From an uncultured Planctomycetota bacterium (GTDB lineage Bacteria; Planctomycetota; Phycisphaerae; UBA1845; Fen-1342), in assembly GCA_900696525.1 (NCBI GenBank), contig CAADGL010000012.1:1-64000 (forward strand): a stretch of 64,000 nt of DNA, in the 5' to 3' direction. The notes under the pieces are model-generated. The model had not been told where the DNA came from and searched no databases. It saw only the letters and a program-made list of their open reading frames with translations. The translations under genes were made by a program, and so were the position numbers. This document shows positions 33,801 through 42,658 of the stretch, in pieces. Within the stretch, counting starts at the first letter, position 1. Each line of letters opens with the position of its first letter.

Positions 33801-34765
33801 GCAGGCGGCCCACCAGCAGGCGCCGTTGTCGGCGCCAAGGCGGGCGACTGGCGCAGCCGCAGGCAGGCGGCGCGCACCTCCACGGGAATCGCCGCAAAGC
33901 CCGCGATGTTCAGCGGGCGCAGCGCGTCGGGCCGCCTGTGCCCGAGCGCCAGCAGCGTCTGCGAGATGCGCTCACGCTGCGCCGCGTCGAGCTTCGGCGA
34001 TGCGAGCACGAGCAGGTCGGGCAAGGCGACGGTGCGGCCGAGAACGCGCATGCGGCCCCGCGTCAGGCTGTCGCCTCCCGCCGGCAGGCTCTCCCAGGCG
34101 GCCTCGTCGACGAAGCCGGCGTCGTAGCTGCCGTTGACCACGGCCTGCATCACGTCGCGCGGCTTCGGGAAGGTCCGCAGCGAGCCGGGCAGCGGCAGCA
34201 CCTCCAGCGACAGGTCGCCGCGAGACAGGCCGTGCTCCCGCAGCAGTTCCAGGCCGGCGGCGTGGGCCCGCGCGTCGCGCTGCAAGCCGAACGCGACCTT
34301 CCGGCCGCGCAGGTCGGCGATCGTCTGCGCAGGGCTCGTCGCCGAGACGACCAGCAGCGCACTGCGCGCCGGACGAGCGGCCGCGTCGGTCGCGACGGCG
34401 ATGACCTCGAAACGCTCCGGACCGGGCAGCAGCGCGTACTCGTGCGGCGAGAGGATCGCCACGCCGTAATGCCCATCGCGCAGGCAGGGCTCCAGTAGCG
34501 GGCGCAGGCACAGGTCGAGGCGCACGGGGCGCCCCAACTCCTGCTGCATGGCGTCGCGCAGCGCCTCGTACGGCCCGAGCGGGTTCAGCAGGTCCAGCGG
34601 GTTCTCGCCCGGGGCCACTTCCTGCCGCGCGACCAGCCCGATCAGCAGCACGTCCTGGCCGCCGCGGAAGCTCAGCAGCGGCAGCTCCAGCCGGCACCCC
34701 CACGCGCCCGCCAACACGCCCGCCAGCGCCAACGCCGCGGCCCTTCGATCGCGCCGCCCGGTCAT
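33788..34765 (-). CDS. PhnD-like phosphate/phosphonate-binding lipoprotein
   Basis: A 325-residue lipoprotein (basic MTGRRDRR, hydrophobic segment, lipobox AWGC). The mature part is a type 2 periplasmic binding fold of the PhnD family: LIGLVARQEVAPGENPLDLL, YGVAILSPHEYALL, IADLRGRKVAFGLQRDARAHA, PRDVMQAVVNGSYDAGFVDE. Proteins of this family bind phosphonate, phosphite or phosphate, but no permease or ATPase gene is adjacent. It may serve as a stand-alone sensor or orphan receptor. The ATG at 34765 is set by AAAAGGGG 8 nt upstream. It is tail to tail with ccoS. Confidence 0.8.
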   Translation of the reverse strand: MTGRRDRRAAALALAGVLAGAWGCRLELPLLSFRGGQDVLLIGLVARQEVAPGENPLDLLNPLGPYEALRDAMQQELGRPVRLDLCLRPLLEPCLRDGHYGVAILSPHEYALLPGPERFEVIAVATDAAARPARSALLVVSATSPAQTIADLRGRKVAFGLQRDARAHAAGLELLREHGLSRGDLSLEVLPLPGSLRTFPKPRDVMQAVVNGSYDAGFVDEAAWESLPAGGDSLTRGRMRVLGRTVALPDLLVLASPKLDAAQRERISQTLLALGHRRPDALRPLNIAGFAAIPVEVRAACLRLRQSPALAPTTAPAGGPPAQGS

Positions 34766-34796
34766 TTTCAGCACCCCTTTTCGATTCATGCGGCGC

Positions 34797-36257
34797 TCAG
34801 CGGACAGCCTGCCCCTGCTCGGACAGGCGTTGCAGGGCGGATTGACGCCGAGCGCGAAAGGCCTCATCGATGGTGCGCGGGTCGCTGCGGCGCAGCACCA
34901 GGTCTCCGGACTCGAGCCGCAGCATCCGGCCGCGGGCATCCGCGTAAAGCAGTGTACTGCGGCTCGAGAAACCGTCCCGCACCTGGTAGGCGAACGCCTC
35001 GCCTCCCTCCGGCAGCGGCCGCGGCCCCAGCGGCTCGATCACCTGCGTCACCGTCGCCCGGCTCGCGACGTCATAGGTCACGAACGCCAGCGGCGCCCCC
35101 TGCGAACCGCCGATCAGCGCCGGCAGGACGCGCACCCACGCCAATCCCAGGTAACTCTCGTCCAGCGCCAGCGGCCGCCGCGGATCGGGCAGCGCCACGT
35201 CCAGGCTGCTGCGAAACGAGCACACGAGCTGGTTACCCTCGCGGATGCACTGGTCCACGGTCGTCTCGGGCAGCAGCCCCGGCCCGCCGCCCACCGTCGG
35301 GACGGGCGGCACGCGGCTGTGGGTGATCTCGTACAGGTCGCTGCGCAGGTCTTCGCTCGAGAACAGGTCAATGCTCGTGAACAGCGCCGAGCCATCGTCG
35401 CCGAAGCGCCAGCTCTGCTCGCGCACGCGCAGGCCCGGCTTCGGCCGGGCGCCCGCCTCGATTGTCGCCCGCTGCTCACGCTGGGCCCGGCGCACCAGGT
35501 ACCCCACGGGCCGGTCCGCCAGGCGTATCTCGAAGTGCTGCTCCGCGGTGTCGATCGCTGCATCCGCCAGCCGCCGCGGCAGCTCGCGCGCGAACTCCAC
35601 GCCGCGCTGCCGCGCCGCCTCCTGCTGCTGCGCCGCGCGCGGGTCGTACGTCACGCGCAGCGTCCCGATCAGCCGCTCGAACGCCGCGCGCACCGCCGCC
35701 CGGTCACGCTCGGGCCGCGCACCCAGCAGCGCCGCGTACGAAAACGCCCAGTACAGCCCGGCGTCGAACTCCACGCAGTAGTACAGCGTGTGCGTCCGCC
35801 CGCGCGGCACCTCGGCGTCGACGGCGACGATCGCCTCCGGGCGCGCGGCGTGCTCGTTGCCCACGACCTTGACGCGCTGCGTGTCCGAGAGGCGTCCCAG
35901 CTTCACCGCCAGGTCGTCGATCCAGAGCGGAAACGTCCGCGTCGCCGGCTCGCGGAACACCAGGATCTGAAGCGTCGCCCGCCCACCCGGTGCGCGGCCC
36001 TGCAACACGCCCAGGCTGCCTTCCGGCCCCGGAAACGCCGTCCGGTCATACATCCAGTCCGCCGGAATCTCGATCTCGAAACCGACCGTGTGGTCGGCGA
36101 AAAGCGCGAACGCGGGCGCGCCCGGCCTGGCCGAATCCTGCGCCGGCTGCGCGGCGGCCGTGCCGCAGCAGGCAACCGCCACCAGGCGCGCGGCCCACGC
36201 CAAACCACGCCGAGCGCTCCGCCGTGCGTTTCTCCCCAGCCCGGCGCCGTTTCGCAC
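34797..36257 (-). CDS. Secreted protein, function unknown
   Basis: A 486-residue protein starting with GTG at 36257, chosen because a perfect AAGGAGGT lies 5 nt upstream; an in-frame ATG at 36278 precedes this ribosome site. The N-terminus is a signal peptide ending CCGTAAAQ. Residues ~30-190 resemble a single domain that begins HTVGFEIEIPADWMYD, reminiscent of the PsbP/DUF1795-like fold, though this is tentative. The remaining ~290 residues show no known domain but contain a repeated strand pattern (FEIRLADRPVGYLVRR, SWRFGDDGSALFTSIDLFS). It precedes the PhnD-like gene on the same strand. Confidence 0.7.
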   Translation of the reverse strand: MRNGAGLGRNARRSARRGLAWAARLVAVACCGTAAAQPAQDSARPGAPAFALFADHTVGFEIEIPADWMYDRTAFPGPEGSLGVLQGRAPGGRATLQILVFREPATRTFPLWIDDLAVKLGRLSDTQRVKVVGNEHAARPEAIVAVDAEVPRGRTHTLYYCVEFDAGLYWAFSYAALLGARPERDRAAVRAAFERLIGTLRVTYDPRAAQQQEAARQRGVEFARELPRRLADAAIDTAEQHFEIRLADRPVGYLVRRAQREQRATIEAGARPKPGLRVREQSWRFGDDGSALFTSIDLFSSEDLRSDLYEITHSRVPPVPTVGGGPGLLPETTVDQCIREGNQLVCSFRSSLDVALPDPRRPLALDESYLGLAWVRVLPALIGGSQGAPLAFVTYDVASRATVTQVIEPLGPRPLPEGGEAFAYQVRDGFSSRSTLLYADARGRMLRLESGDLVLRRSDPRTIDEAFRARRQSALQRLSEQGQAVR

Positions 36258-36365
36258 GCGCGACCTCCTTCGATCCATAGCATCGCGCCACGGCTGCCAC
36301 GCGTCAACGCATTTGCCTGTTCTCGCCGGGCTCGCTAGGCTGCCTGATCTTCCGGGGAAACACGC

Positions 36366-37601
36366 GTGACGAGCGGACTCATCGCCATCGCGAGCACCGG
36401 CGCCGTCGTCATGGCCGGCGCCCCCCTCGACAGCCTGCCGCTGGCCGCCTGGTTCATTCTCACGTGCCTCATCGGCGTCGGGTGGCTCCGGCGGCATCTC
36501 GACATCCGCCGCGCCCGGCGCGAGCCGGGCCTGTCGCCCGACGACGCGGCACGGCTGCCGGACCGCGCGCCGTCGCTGAGCGTGCTGGTGGCGGCCAAGG
36601 ACGAGGGCGAGAACATCGGCCGTTGCCTCGACACGTTGCTGGGACAGCAATACCCCGAACTGCAAGTCATCGCCGTCAACGATCGCAGCGCGGACGACAC
36701 CGGCGCGATCATCGACCGCCGCGCCGCCGCCGACCCGCGACTCACGGCGCTTCACGTGCAGTCCCTTCCCGAGGGCTGGTTCGGCAAGAACCACGCGATG
36801 CACACGGGCGTGTCGCACGCCCGCGGCGAGTGGCTGGCCTTCACCGACGCCGATTGCACCTTCGATTCGCCGCTGCTCCTGGCCGCGGCGGTCGCCCACG
36901 CCGACCGGCACGGGATCGACTTCCTCTCCGTTCTGCCGCGGCTCGAAGCCCGGGGCTTCTGGGAGCGCGTCGTGCAGCCGGTGGCGGGCGGCGTGCTGCT
37001 GATCTGGTTCCCGCCCCGCCGCGTCAACGACCCGCGCTCGGCCTGCGCCTACGCCAACGGGGCTTTCATGCTCCTGCGGCGCAGCGCTTACGAGCGCCTG
37101 GGTGGACACGTGCCGGTCCGCGCGACGTTGAACGAGGACATGCACCTCGCGCGCCGGGCCAAGCAGCTCGGCCTGCGGCTGAAGGTGGTTCGCGGCGGCG
37201 ATCTGTACCGCGTCCGCATGTACGAGGGCTTTCCGCAGATCTGGCGCGGCTGGACGCGGATTTTTTATGGCTGCTTCGGCACGTTGCCGCGCCTGGTCGG
37301 CAGCGTCCTTCTGCTTTCGCTCTTCAGCCTGTCGCCCTATCTGACGATAGCGCTGGCGCCGCTTTGCGGATCGGCCTGGCCGTGGCTGGCCGGCGCCGGC
37401 GTGTTCACCGTCGCGGCCCAGCAGTCCGTGCTCGTGGCGTTCTATCGCCTGACCGGTAACTCGCCCTGGCTGGCCGCGACCTATCCGCTCGGGGCGGCCG
37501 TGTGCCTCGGCATGACGCTCAACGCCATTCGCCGCCTGGGCGGAACCACGACGACCTGGCGGGGTACGACCTACCACGGCGGGGCGCAGACCGCGCCGTG
37601 A
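36366..37601 (+). CDS. Family 2 glycosyltransferase, membrane-associated
   Basis: A 411-residue GT2 enzyme. A GTG start at 36366 leads to an N-terminal helix (LAAWFILTCLIGVGW), then the nucleotide-binding domain with LSVLVAAKDEGENIGRCLDTLL, VNDRSADDT and the DxD motif in FTDADCTFDS. The product-binding region is LNEDMHLARRAKQLG, followed by WRGWTRIFYG and about four C-terminal membrane helices. This order is shared with CrtQ/HpnB-like glycosyltransferases that modify carotenoids or hopanoids. The substrate cannot be fixed from sequence. It is divergent from the secreted protein gene. Confidence 0.85.
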   Translation: MTSGLIAIASTGAVVMAGAPLDSLPLAAWFILTCLIGVGWLRRHLDIRRARREPGLSPDDAARLPDRAPSLSVLVAAKDEGENIGRCLDTLLGQQYPELQVIAVNDRSADDTGAIIDRRAAADPRLTALHVQSLPEGWFGKNHAMHTGVSHARGEWLAFTDADCTFDSPLLLAAAVAHADRHGIDFLSVLPRLEARGFWERVVQPVAGGVLLIWFPPRRVNDPRSACAYANGAFMLLRRSAYERLGGHVPVRATLNEDMHLARRAKQLGLRLKVVRGGDLYRVRMYEGFPQIWRGWTRIFYGCFGTLPRLVGSVLLLSLFSLSPYLTIALAPLCGSAWPWLAGAGVFTVAAQQSVLVAFYRLTGNSPWLAATYPLGAAVCLGMTLNAIRRLGGTTTTWRGTTYHGGAQTAP

Positions 37602-37659
37602 TGCCCCGATGCGGGACCGCGAGCGGACGGCGCCCGGGCGCCGCCGGAGGATTCTGCAC

Positions 37660-38160
37660 ATGAGCGCCGACACGCCCACGATCAACCTGGCGGCGACGAG
37701 CGACGGCCTCTACATCGGCGTGCGCGGCCGCGCGACCCAACGCGTCTGCCCCACCGCCGACCAGGTCGCCGGCGACCACCTCGCGGCCTGCGAGCATCCG
37801 CCGCACATCACCATCGACCTGGCCGGCTGCGACTGGGTCGACAGCTCGTTCGCCGGCTGGCTGCTGGGCCTGCGCAAGAAGCTCGCCCGCCGGGCCGGCC
37901 ACTTGCGGCTCGCGAACTGCTCGCCACGCTGTCGCGTCTCGCTCGAGCGCATGCACCTGGCCGGGTTGTTCGAGTATGTCGAGGCGCGGCCGCCGGAGTC
38001 GCTCAGCGCGCTGGCGTGCACGACGACGGACCGCCCAGACGCACACGCGCTGCGCATCATGCTGGCGGCACACGAGGAACTGGCGGCGTCGAACGAGCAG
38101 AACGCGCGCGTCTTCGGGCCGATCGCCGAGATGCTCCGCCGACAGCTCGAAAGCCGCTAG
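37660..38160 (+). CDS. STAS domain protein (anti-sigma factor antagonist-like)
   Basis: A 166-residue soluble protein whose first ~100 residues form a STAS domain. ITIDLAGCDWVDSSFAGWLLGLRKK contains the D-S-S pattern in which a serine is phosphorylated in SpoIIAA-type antagonists. The C-terminal ~55 residues are helical (LRIMLAAHEELAASNEQN). No anti-sigma kinase is adjacent, so its partner is elsewhere. The ATG at 37660 is preceded by CCGGAGG, fixing the start. It follows the glycosyltransferase gene by 58 bp and is probably in its operon. Confidence 0.82.
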   Translation: MSADTPTINLAATSDGLYIGVRGRATQRVCPTADQVAGDHLAACEHPPHITIDLAGCDWVDSSFAGWLLGLRKKLARRAGHLRLANCSPRCRVSLERMHLAGLFEYVEARPPESLSALACTTTDRPDAHALRIMLAAHEELAASNEQNARVFGPIAEMLRRQLESR

Positions 38161-38221
38161 TCGCAGCGCGCTAATCCTCCCTCAGCAGCGCCTTGAACCC
38201 CAGACACTCCCCCGTTTGCAC

Positions 38222-38305
38222 TGCCGAAGGAGGGAATCGAACCCTCACTCCCTTGCGGGAACGGGATTTTGAATCCCGCGCGTCTGCCAATTCCGCCACT
38301 TCGGC
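38222..38305 (-). tRNA. tRNA-Leu (anticodon CAA)
   Basis: An 84-nt class II tRNA on the minus strand. The acceptor stem is GCCGAAG/CTTCGGC with discriminator A, and the D-arm has GGCAGACGC. The anticodon stem CGGGA/TCCCG encloses TTCAAAA, giving anticodon CAA for codon UUG. A long variable arm (CCCGCAAGGG) and T arm GGTTCGATTCC complete the fold. CCA is not encoded. Confidence 0.96.
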
Positions 38306-38345
38306 CAGGCCGCCACGCGCGAAGTGCCCGCGGCGGCGACGGCCG

Positions 38346-38351
38346 ATTATA
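38346..38351 (-). promoter_or_regulatory. -10 element of tRNA-Leu
   Basis: A perfect TATAAT on the minus strand (38351 to 38346) lies 40 bp upstream of the mature tRNA-Leu 5' end. A transcription start near 38339 would leave a short 5' leader for RNase P. The -35 is weak. Confidence 0.5.
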
Positions 38352-38557
38352 CGTCGCTCCATCGCGCGGTGACACGCCCACGCGGGACGGGCACTCGCAG
38401 CGGCGCGCGCCGCTGGCCGGCGCCGGCCGCCCCTGCGCCGGGGTCCAGGCGCCAGGGGTGTCACGGGGCCACTGTGGTGCCACGGGCGCCATTCCACCTG
38501 ATGCCGCGCATGCCACCCATGCAGACGCCGACCGCAATCGCGAGTATCCTGCGCGGC

Positions 38558-39361
38558 ATGGCCGACGAATACCGCGTGCAGCTCGACGTATTCTCGGGCC
38601 CGCTGGACCTGCTGCTGTACCTGATCCAGCGCGACGAGCTGGACATCTTCGATATCCCGATCGCCCGCATCACCGAGCAGTATCTCGAATACCTGCATCT
38701 GCTCGAACACCTCGACCCCAACGCCGCCGGCGAGTTCCTGGTGATGGCGTCCACGCTGGTCGAGCTGAAGTCGCGCGCCCTGCTGCCCACGCCGCCGCTC
38801 GACGCCCCGGACGAGATCGAGGACCCGCGGACTTCGCTCGTCCGTCAACTGCTCGAATACAAACGCTTCAAGGACGCCGCACGCGCCCTGGGCTCCGCCG
38901 CCGACGAGCGCGCCCGGCGGTTCGTGCGGCGGCCGGCAGACCTGCCGGATGAGCTGCGCGGGGTCGAGTTGGAGGAAGTGGAGATCTGGGATCTGCTGTC
39001 GGCGTTCAACCGGGTGATGACGGCGATCGGGCGGGGCCCGGGACATCACGCTGTGAGCGTCGACGACCGGCCGATCGAGCACTACGAGTCGCTGATCGTC
39101 GAGTCGCTGGAGCGCGACGGGCCGCGGGCCTTCGCCGCGCTGTTCCAGGACTGCGGCGCACGGGCCGAGATCGTCGGCACGTTCCTGGCGCTGCTGGAGC
39201 TCATCCGCCGCCGGCGCGTCCGGGCCGAGCAGGAGAAGCTGTTCGGCGAAATATACCTGTTCCTGCTGGTCGAGCCGGCTGAGGCTGAACCGGTTGGGCC
39301 CGAGCCCGCCGAACGCGCGGCGCCTTCACCCGCGGACGACGAGCCGGCGACCGCCTCCTGA
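38558..39361 (+). CDS. scpA: Segregation and condensation protein A
   Basis: A 267-residue kleisin. The N-terminal YRVQLDVFSGPLDLLLYLIQRDELDIFDIPIARITEQYLEYL is the ScpA signature, followed by EFLVMASTLVELKSRALLP. The C-terminal winged helix contains IVGTFLALLELIRRRRVRAEQEKLFGEIYL. It links the SMC arms in the chromosome-condensing complex; smc and scpB are not next to it. The ATG at 38558 is chosen since the frame upstream overlaps the tRNA-Leu promoter. The final ~30 residues are acidic and Pro/Ala-rich. Confidence 0.94.
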   Translation: MADEYRVQLDVFSGPLDLLLYLIQRDELDIFDIPIARITEQYLEYLHLLEHLDPNAAGEFLVMASTLVELKSRALLPTPPLDAPDEIEDPRTSLVRQLLEYKRFKDAARALGSAADERARRFVRRPADLPDELRGVELEEVEIWDLLSAFNRVMTAIGRGPGHHAVSVDDRPIEHYESLIVESLERDGPRAFAALFQDCGARAEIVGTFLALLELIRRRRVRAEQEKLFGEIYLFLLVEPAEAEPVGPEPAERAAPSPADDEPATAS

Positions 39362-39371
39362 GCCCGCGCGC

Positions 39372-39389
39372 CAGCGCCTTCGGGCGCTG
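39372..39389. terminator. Bidirectional hairpin with UUCG loop
   Basis: A perfect 7-bp stem CAGCGCC/GGCGCTG closes a TTCG tetraloop, an exceptionally stable RNA hairpin. It lies in the 39 bp between the convergent scpA and nrfA genes and can serve both. Confidence 0.65.
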
Positions 39390-39400
39390 TGCCCCATTTG

Positions 39401-41044
39401 TCAGTTCGAGCGTCCGCCGCCCTTCGCCGGGCCGATCGGCGCGCTTTCGGTCGGCGTGACGCCCCGGACGGGCTCGACTGGCCGGTCCGACGTGGGCGCC
39501 GCGGAAGCGCGCAGCGCGATGGCCATGGCCTGGGCCCGGCGGGCGTAGTCGATCGACTCGGCCAGGATGCGCGCGGCCTCCTGGTCGGCGTGGAAGCCGA
39601 GCGAGTTCTCGCTGCTGATGAAATCGAGCCGCCAGTGCGACCGCCGTTGCAGCTCGAGCAGCGGCGCGAGCTGCTCGGGGTCGGCGCCGGCGGCCTGCGC
39701 GTCGCGGATCGCGTCGAGCATGTCGGTCGTGGCGAGAGCGGCGCGCTCGATCAGGTCCTTCGTGCGGTTCTGAATGGTGACAATGCGGTCGCGCAGCTCC
39801 GACTCCGGCACGTTGTGGCAGACCTGGCACGACGCGGAGAGGCTGTAGATCGGGCTGCGCACCCAGTGGCTGCTGACCTTCATCGCCCCCTGGCGCTCGT
39901 AGGGCATGTGGCAATCGGCGCAGCCGACGCCGCTGCGGGCGTGAATGCCCTGGCTCCAGAGCTCGAACTCGGGGTGCTGGGCCTTGTAGACGAGCGCGCC
40001 GGTCTCGCCGTGCTTGTAGTCGTAGAACGGCTCGCCGTCGGGAAAGCGGTGCTCGTCGTAGAACGCCTCGATCTGCTCGACGCGCAGCCCGTTGGCCCAC
40101 GGGAACAGCAGCGTCTCCTTCGGGCCGCAGTAATACTCGACGTGGCACTGGGCACACACGAAGCTGCGCATCTCCTGGCGCGTCGCGTCGCTGTTCGGGT
40201 TGTAGGGCTGGGCCCGGTCACCCTTGCGCCAGTGCTCGATGCTCGGCAGGTGCGGGACCTCCGCCGCACCCGCCGCCAGCGCCGCGATGCCGCGCACGAA
40301 GCCCGGCCGCGTGACGCGCGTCTGCATCGTCTCCGGATCGTGGCAATCGACGCAGCCGACCGGATGCGGGCCCGCGTGCCCCGCATGCGACGGCGTGCGC
40401 GCCAGCTCCTCGTACGCCTCGGGGTAGGGAACCGTGCTGAGCAGCTCGAAGCCCTTCTGCACCGCGGGCCAGTTGAAGTCGGCCGCCAGGGCCGCCGCGT
40501 CCGCCGGCTCGTTCATCGCCTCGAGGCCGACGCGGCGGTAGGTGGAGATCACGCTCGAGTGACAATGCAGACAAGCGCCGGGCTGGGGCCGCTCGGTGAT
40601 GCGCCGCGTCGCCAACTGATCGCTGAGCATGTAGGCGTGGCCGCGGGCCTCGCGATAGTCGAGCGCGAACGCATATCCCGCGTACAGCCGCCGCAGCCAC
40701 GGATGCTCGTCCAGCTTCTGCGCCGGCATGGCGCTCGATCCCCCGTAGAACCGGGCCGTGTCGGCGGTCCGGCGATAGCCGTCGTACTGGCGCGGCCAGT
40801 TGATTCCCCAGCGCTGCGAATCGGTGGTGGCCTCGTCGACCTCGACCAGCCGGACAAAAGGCGTGCGGGCCTCCATCTTGCGGCCGAAGATGTTGACGAG
40901 CAGCGCCGTCACGCCGAGCGTCAGCAGGGCGGTGACGACCAGCAGTCCGGTGAGCGGGAGCAGTCCGATACCCGGGGCGGCCTGGGCCGCGGCCGGGTTG
41001 GCTCCAGGATTCGGGTTCTTCTGCGAAGTGCTCGGCGAACTCAT
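39401..41044 (-). CDS. nrfA: Ammonia-forming cytochrome c nitrite reductase NrfA
   Basis: A 547-residue pentaheme enzyme reducing nitrite to ammonium with six electrons. An N-terminal hydrophobic segment (residues ~28-50) is a signal or anchor. Heme sites are C158LHCH, C231VDCH, C297AQCH, C375ADCH and C406QVCH. The active-site Tyr is in CAQCHVEYYC and the His in GIHARSGVGCADCH. The first, active-site heme has CxxCH in place of the CxxCK of E. coli NrfA, so His would replace Lys as heme ligand. The calcium-binding region FPWANG is present. It is read 24 bp after nrfH. Confidence 0.95.
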   Translation of the reverse strand: MSSPSTSQKNPNPGANPAAAQAAPGIGLLPLTGLLVVTALLTLGVTALLVNIFGRKMEARTPFVRLVEVDEATTDSQRWGINWPRQYDGYRRTADTARFYGGSSAMPAQKLDEHPWLRRLYAGYAFALDYREARGHAYMLSDQLATRRITERPQPGACLHCHSSVISTYRRVGLEAMNEPADAAALAADFNWPAVQKGFELLSTVPYPEAYEELARTPSHAGHAGPHPVGCVDCHDPETMQTRVTRPGFVRGIAALAAGAAEVPHLPSIEHWRKGDRAQPYNPNSDATRQEMRSFVCAQCHVEYYCGPKETLLFPWANGLRVEQIEAFYDEHRFPDGEPFYDYKHGETGALVYKAQHPEFELWSQGIHARSGVGCADCHMPYERQGAMKVSSHWVRSPIYSLSASCQVCHNVPESELRDRIVTIQNRTKDLIERAALATTDMLDAIRDAQAAGADPEQLAPLLELQRRSHWRLDFISSENSLGFHADQEAARILAESIDYARRAQAMAIALRASAAPTSDRPVEPVRGVTPTESAPIGPAKGGGRSN

Positions 41045-41068
41045 GGTGATCTCCGGATGCGCGGGCGT

Positions 41069-41554
41069 TCAACGCGGCCCGTGGCCGACGCCCGCGTGGC
41101 AGTGGATGCACATCAGCGTCTCTCCATCGGGCGATTCAGGCAGCATCTCGTGCACCGTCTCGGCGTGGCACTCGATGCAGTTGCGCTGCGTGATGCGGCG
41201 GTTGCGCGGCTTGATCTGAATCGGCTCGTGGAAGTTGTCGAGCGTGAAGGCCAGCGAGTGAAAAAAGCCATTGTCGGCCTTGGCGACGTACTTGCCGACG
41301 AAGTCGTGCGGCAGGTGACAATCGACGCAGACCGCGACGTGGTGGTGGCTGCTCTTCTGCCATGTGTCGTAGTAGTCCTGCATGATGTGGCAGTTGGCGC
41401 AGGCGCGCGGGTCGTGGCTGAGGTAGCTCAGACCCTCGGCGTAGCCGAACGTGAAGCCCCCGACGCCCACCAGCAGACCGAGAAACATGGCCAGCCCGGC
41501 GCGCAGCCACGCGGCGCGGGACAACGGCGCTCGTCGCTTCGCGGTGGCTGTCAT
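41069..41554 (-). CDS. nrfH: NrfH, tetraheme quinol dehydrogenase
   Basis: A 161-residue NapC/NirT-type cytochrome. A single membrane helix (residues ~18-38) anchors it, followed by four heme sites at C52ANCH, C76VDCH, C126IECH and C149IHCH. The first is followed by IMQDYYDTW, typical of NrfH, where a Met ligates heme 1. It passes electrons from menaquinol to NrfA. The nrfHA order on one transcript is the classical two-gene arrangement for nitrite ammonification. Confidence 0.95.
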   Translation of the reverse strand: MTATAKRRAPLSRAAWLRAGLAMFLGLLVGVGGFTFGYAEGLSYLSHDPRACANCHIMQDYYDTWQKSSHHHVAVCVDCHLPHDFVGKYVAKADNGFFHSLAFTLDNFHEPIQIKPRNRRITQRNCIECHAETVHEMLPESPDGETLMCIHCHAGVGHGPR

Positions 41555-41646
41555 TCGCTTGCTCTCCGGGGGTTGCGTTGCCCGGTCAGAAGAATACCAC
41601 GTGGCCGCGGCGCCAGTGGTCGCGGTCGGGCGCGGCGACGGTGCGG

Positions 41647-42594
41647 TCAGCCGGGCACGGCGGTGAGTCCTTCGAACCAGGTCTTGAGCACCTCTCCCTG
41701 GTAGACGATCAGCAGCGCCGCGCAGCCCCAGAACACCAGCGCCGCCTGAAACGGCCGGTCCCGCAGCACCACGTCGGTCGGCCCGTCGACCAGGCCGTGC
41801 TCCACCAGCACGGCGAAGCGGAAGATCGCGTAAACCACGAGCGGCAGCGTGTACACCAGGTAGTTCGTGTGGAACTTGTCCGTCGTGCGCTCGTCGGTCG
41901 CGTACAGCATGAAGCTGACCACCGCCAGCCCCGCCGTCAGCGTCGTCATGTGGTTCAGCAGCTCAGGCGTGTAGATCGACAACGTCCGCCGGTGATGCCT
42001 GGCGGCGTCGGGAGGGACGCCATTGCCCGCAGCCATCGCGTTCAGCTCGCAGCGGCGCTTGCTGAACCCCATGAACAGGCACAGCGTGAACGTGCAGATC
42101 ACCAGCCAGGGCGATATGTGCACGTTGACCACCACGGCGCCCGCGATCGCCCGCAGCACGAAGCCCAGCCCGATCGCAATCACGTCCAGGATCACCGCGT
42201 GCTTCAGCTTCCACGTGTACGCGAACTGGAGCAGCAGGTACGCCCCCGCGCACACCGCGAACCCCCGGTGCAGCAGCACCGCCCCGCCCAGTCCCACCAC
42301 CAGCAGCCCAACGCCGATCGCCAGCGCCGCCGCCACGCTCACCTGCCCCGAGGCGATCGGCCGCTGCCGTTTCCGCGGGTGCAGCCGGTCCTCGGCCCGG
42401 TCGTGAATGTCGTTCAGGATGTAGACGTGGCTGCTGATCAGGCACAGGCACGCGAACGCCAGACCCGCCGAAACCACCGCCTCCAGCCCAAGCCCGTATT
42501 CCTTCCCGGCGAAGACCACCCCCGCCAGTACGAACACGTTCTTGACCCACTGCTGGGGCCGCAGCAGCCGCACGTACGGCATCGCCTCTCCCAT
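41647..42594 (-). CDS. UbiA family prenyltransferase (DPPR synthase-like)
   Basis: A 315-residue membrane protein with eight or nine helices. The N-terminal LLRPQQWVKNVFVLAG and the first Asp-rich site NDIHDRAEDRLHPRKRQRPIASG match decaprenyl-phosphate phosphoribosyltransferases and their relatives. The second Asp region lies near KLKHAVILDVIAIGLGFVLRAIAG. In actinobacteria this enzyme supplies decaprenyl-phosphate arabinose, while in other bacteria it probably makes polyprenyl-linked pentose for envelope glycans. The second half of that pathway (DprE1/E2) is not nearby. The start could also be the in-frame ATG at 42582. Confidence 0.85.
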   Translation of the reverse strand: MGEAMPYVRLLRPQQWVKNVFVLAGVVFAGKEYGLGLEAVVSAGLAFACLCLISSHVYILNDIHDRAEDRLHPRKRQRPIASGQVSVAAALAIGVGLLVVGLGGAVLLHRGFAVCAGAYLLLQFAYTWKLKHAVILDVIAIGLGFVLRAIAGAVVVNVHISPWLVICTFTLCLFMGFSKRRCELNAMAAGNGVPPDAARHHRRTLSIYTPELLNHMTTLTAGLAVVSFMLYATDERTTDKFHTNYLVYTLPLVVYAIFRFAVLVEHGLVDGPTDVVLRDRPFQAALVFWGCAALLIVYQGEVLKTWFEGLTAVPG

Positions 42595-42658
42595 TTCTCG
42601 GGTCGGAGATTATCGAACCGCCCGCGGCGGGGGTCAAACGCGACGGTACACTCCGCCC

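Noticed and set aside
36258-37685. N-terminal extension of the secreted protein frame across the glycosyltransferase
   Set aside because: The extension is antisense to an intact GT2 enzyme, and a perfect ribosome site with signal peptide marks the real start at 36257.
39389-41704. A 771-codon plus-strand frame opposite nrfHA
   Set aside because: The heme motifs, signal segments and ribosome sites are all on the minus strand.
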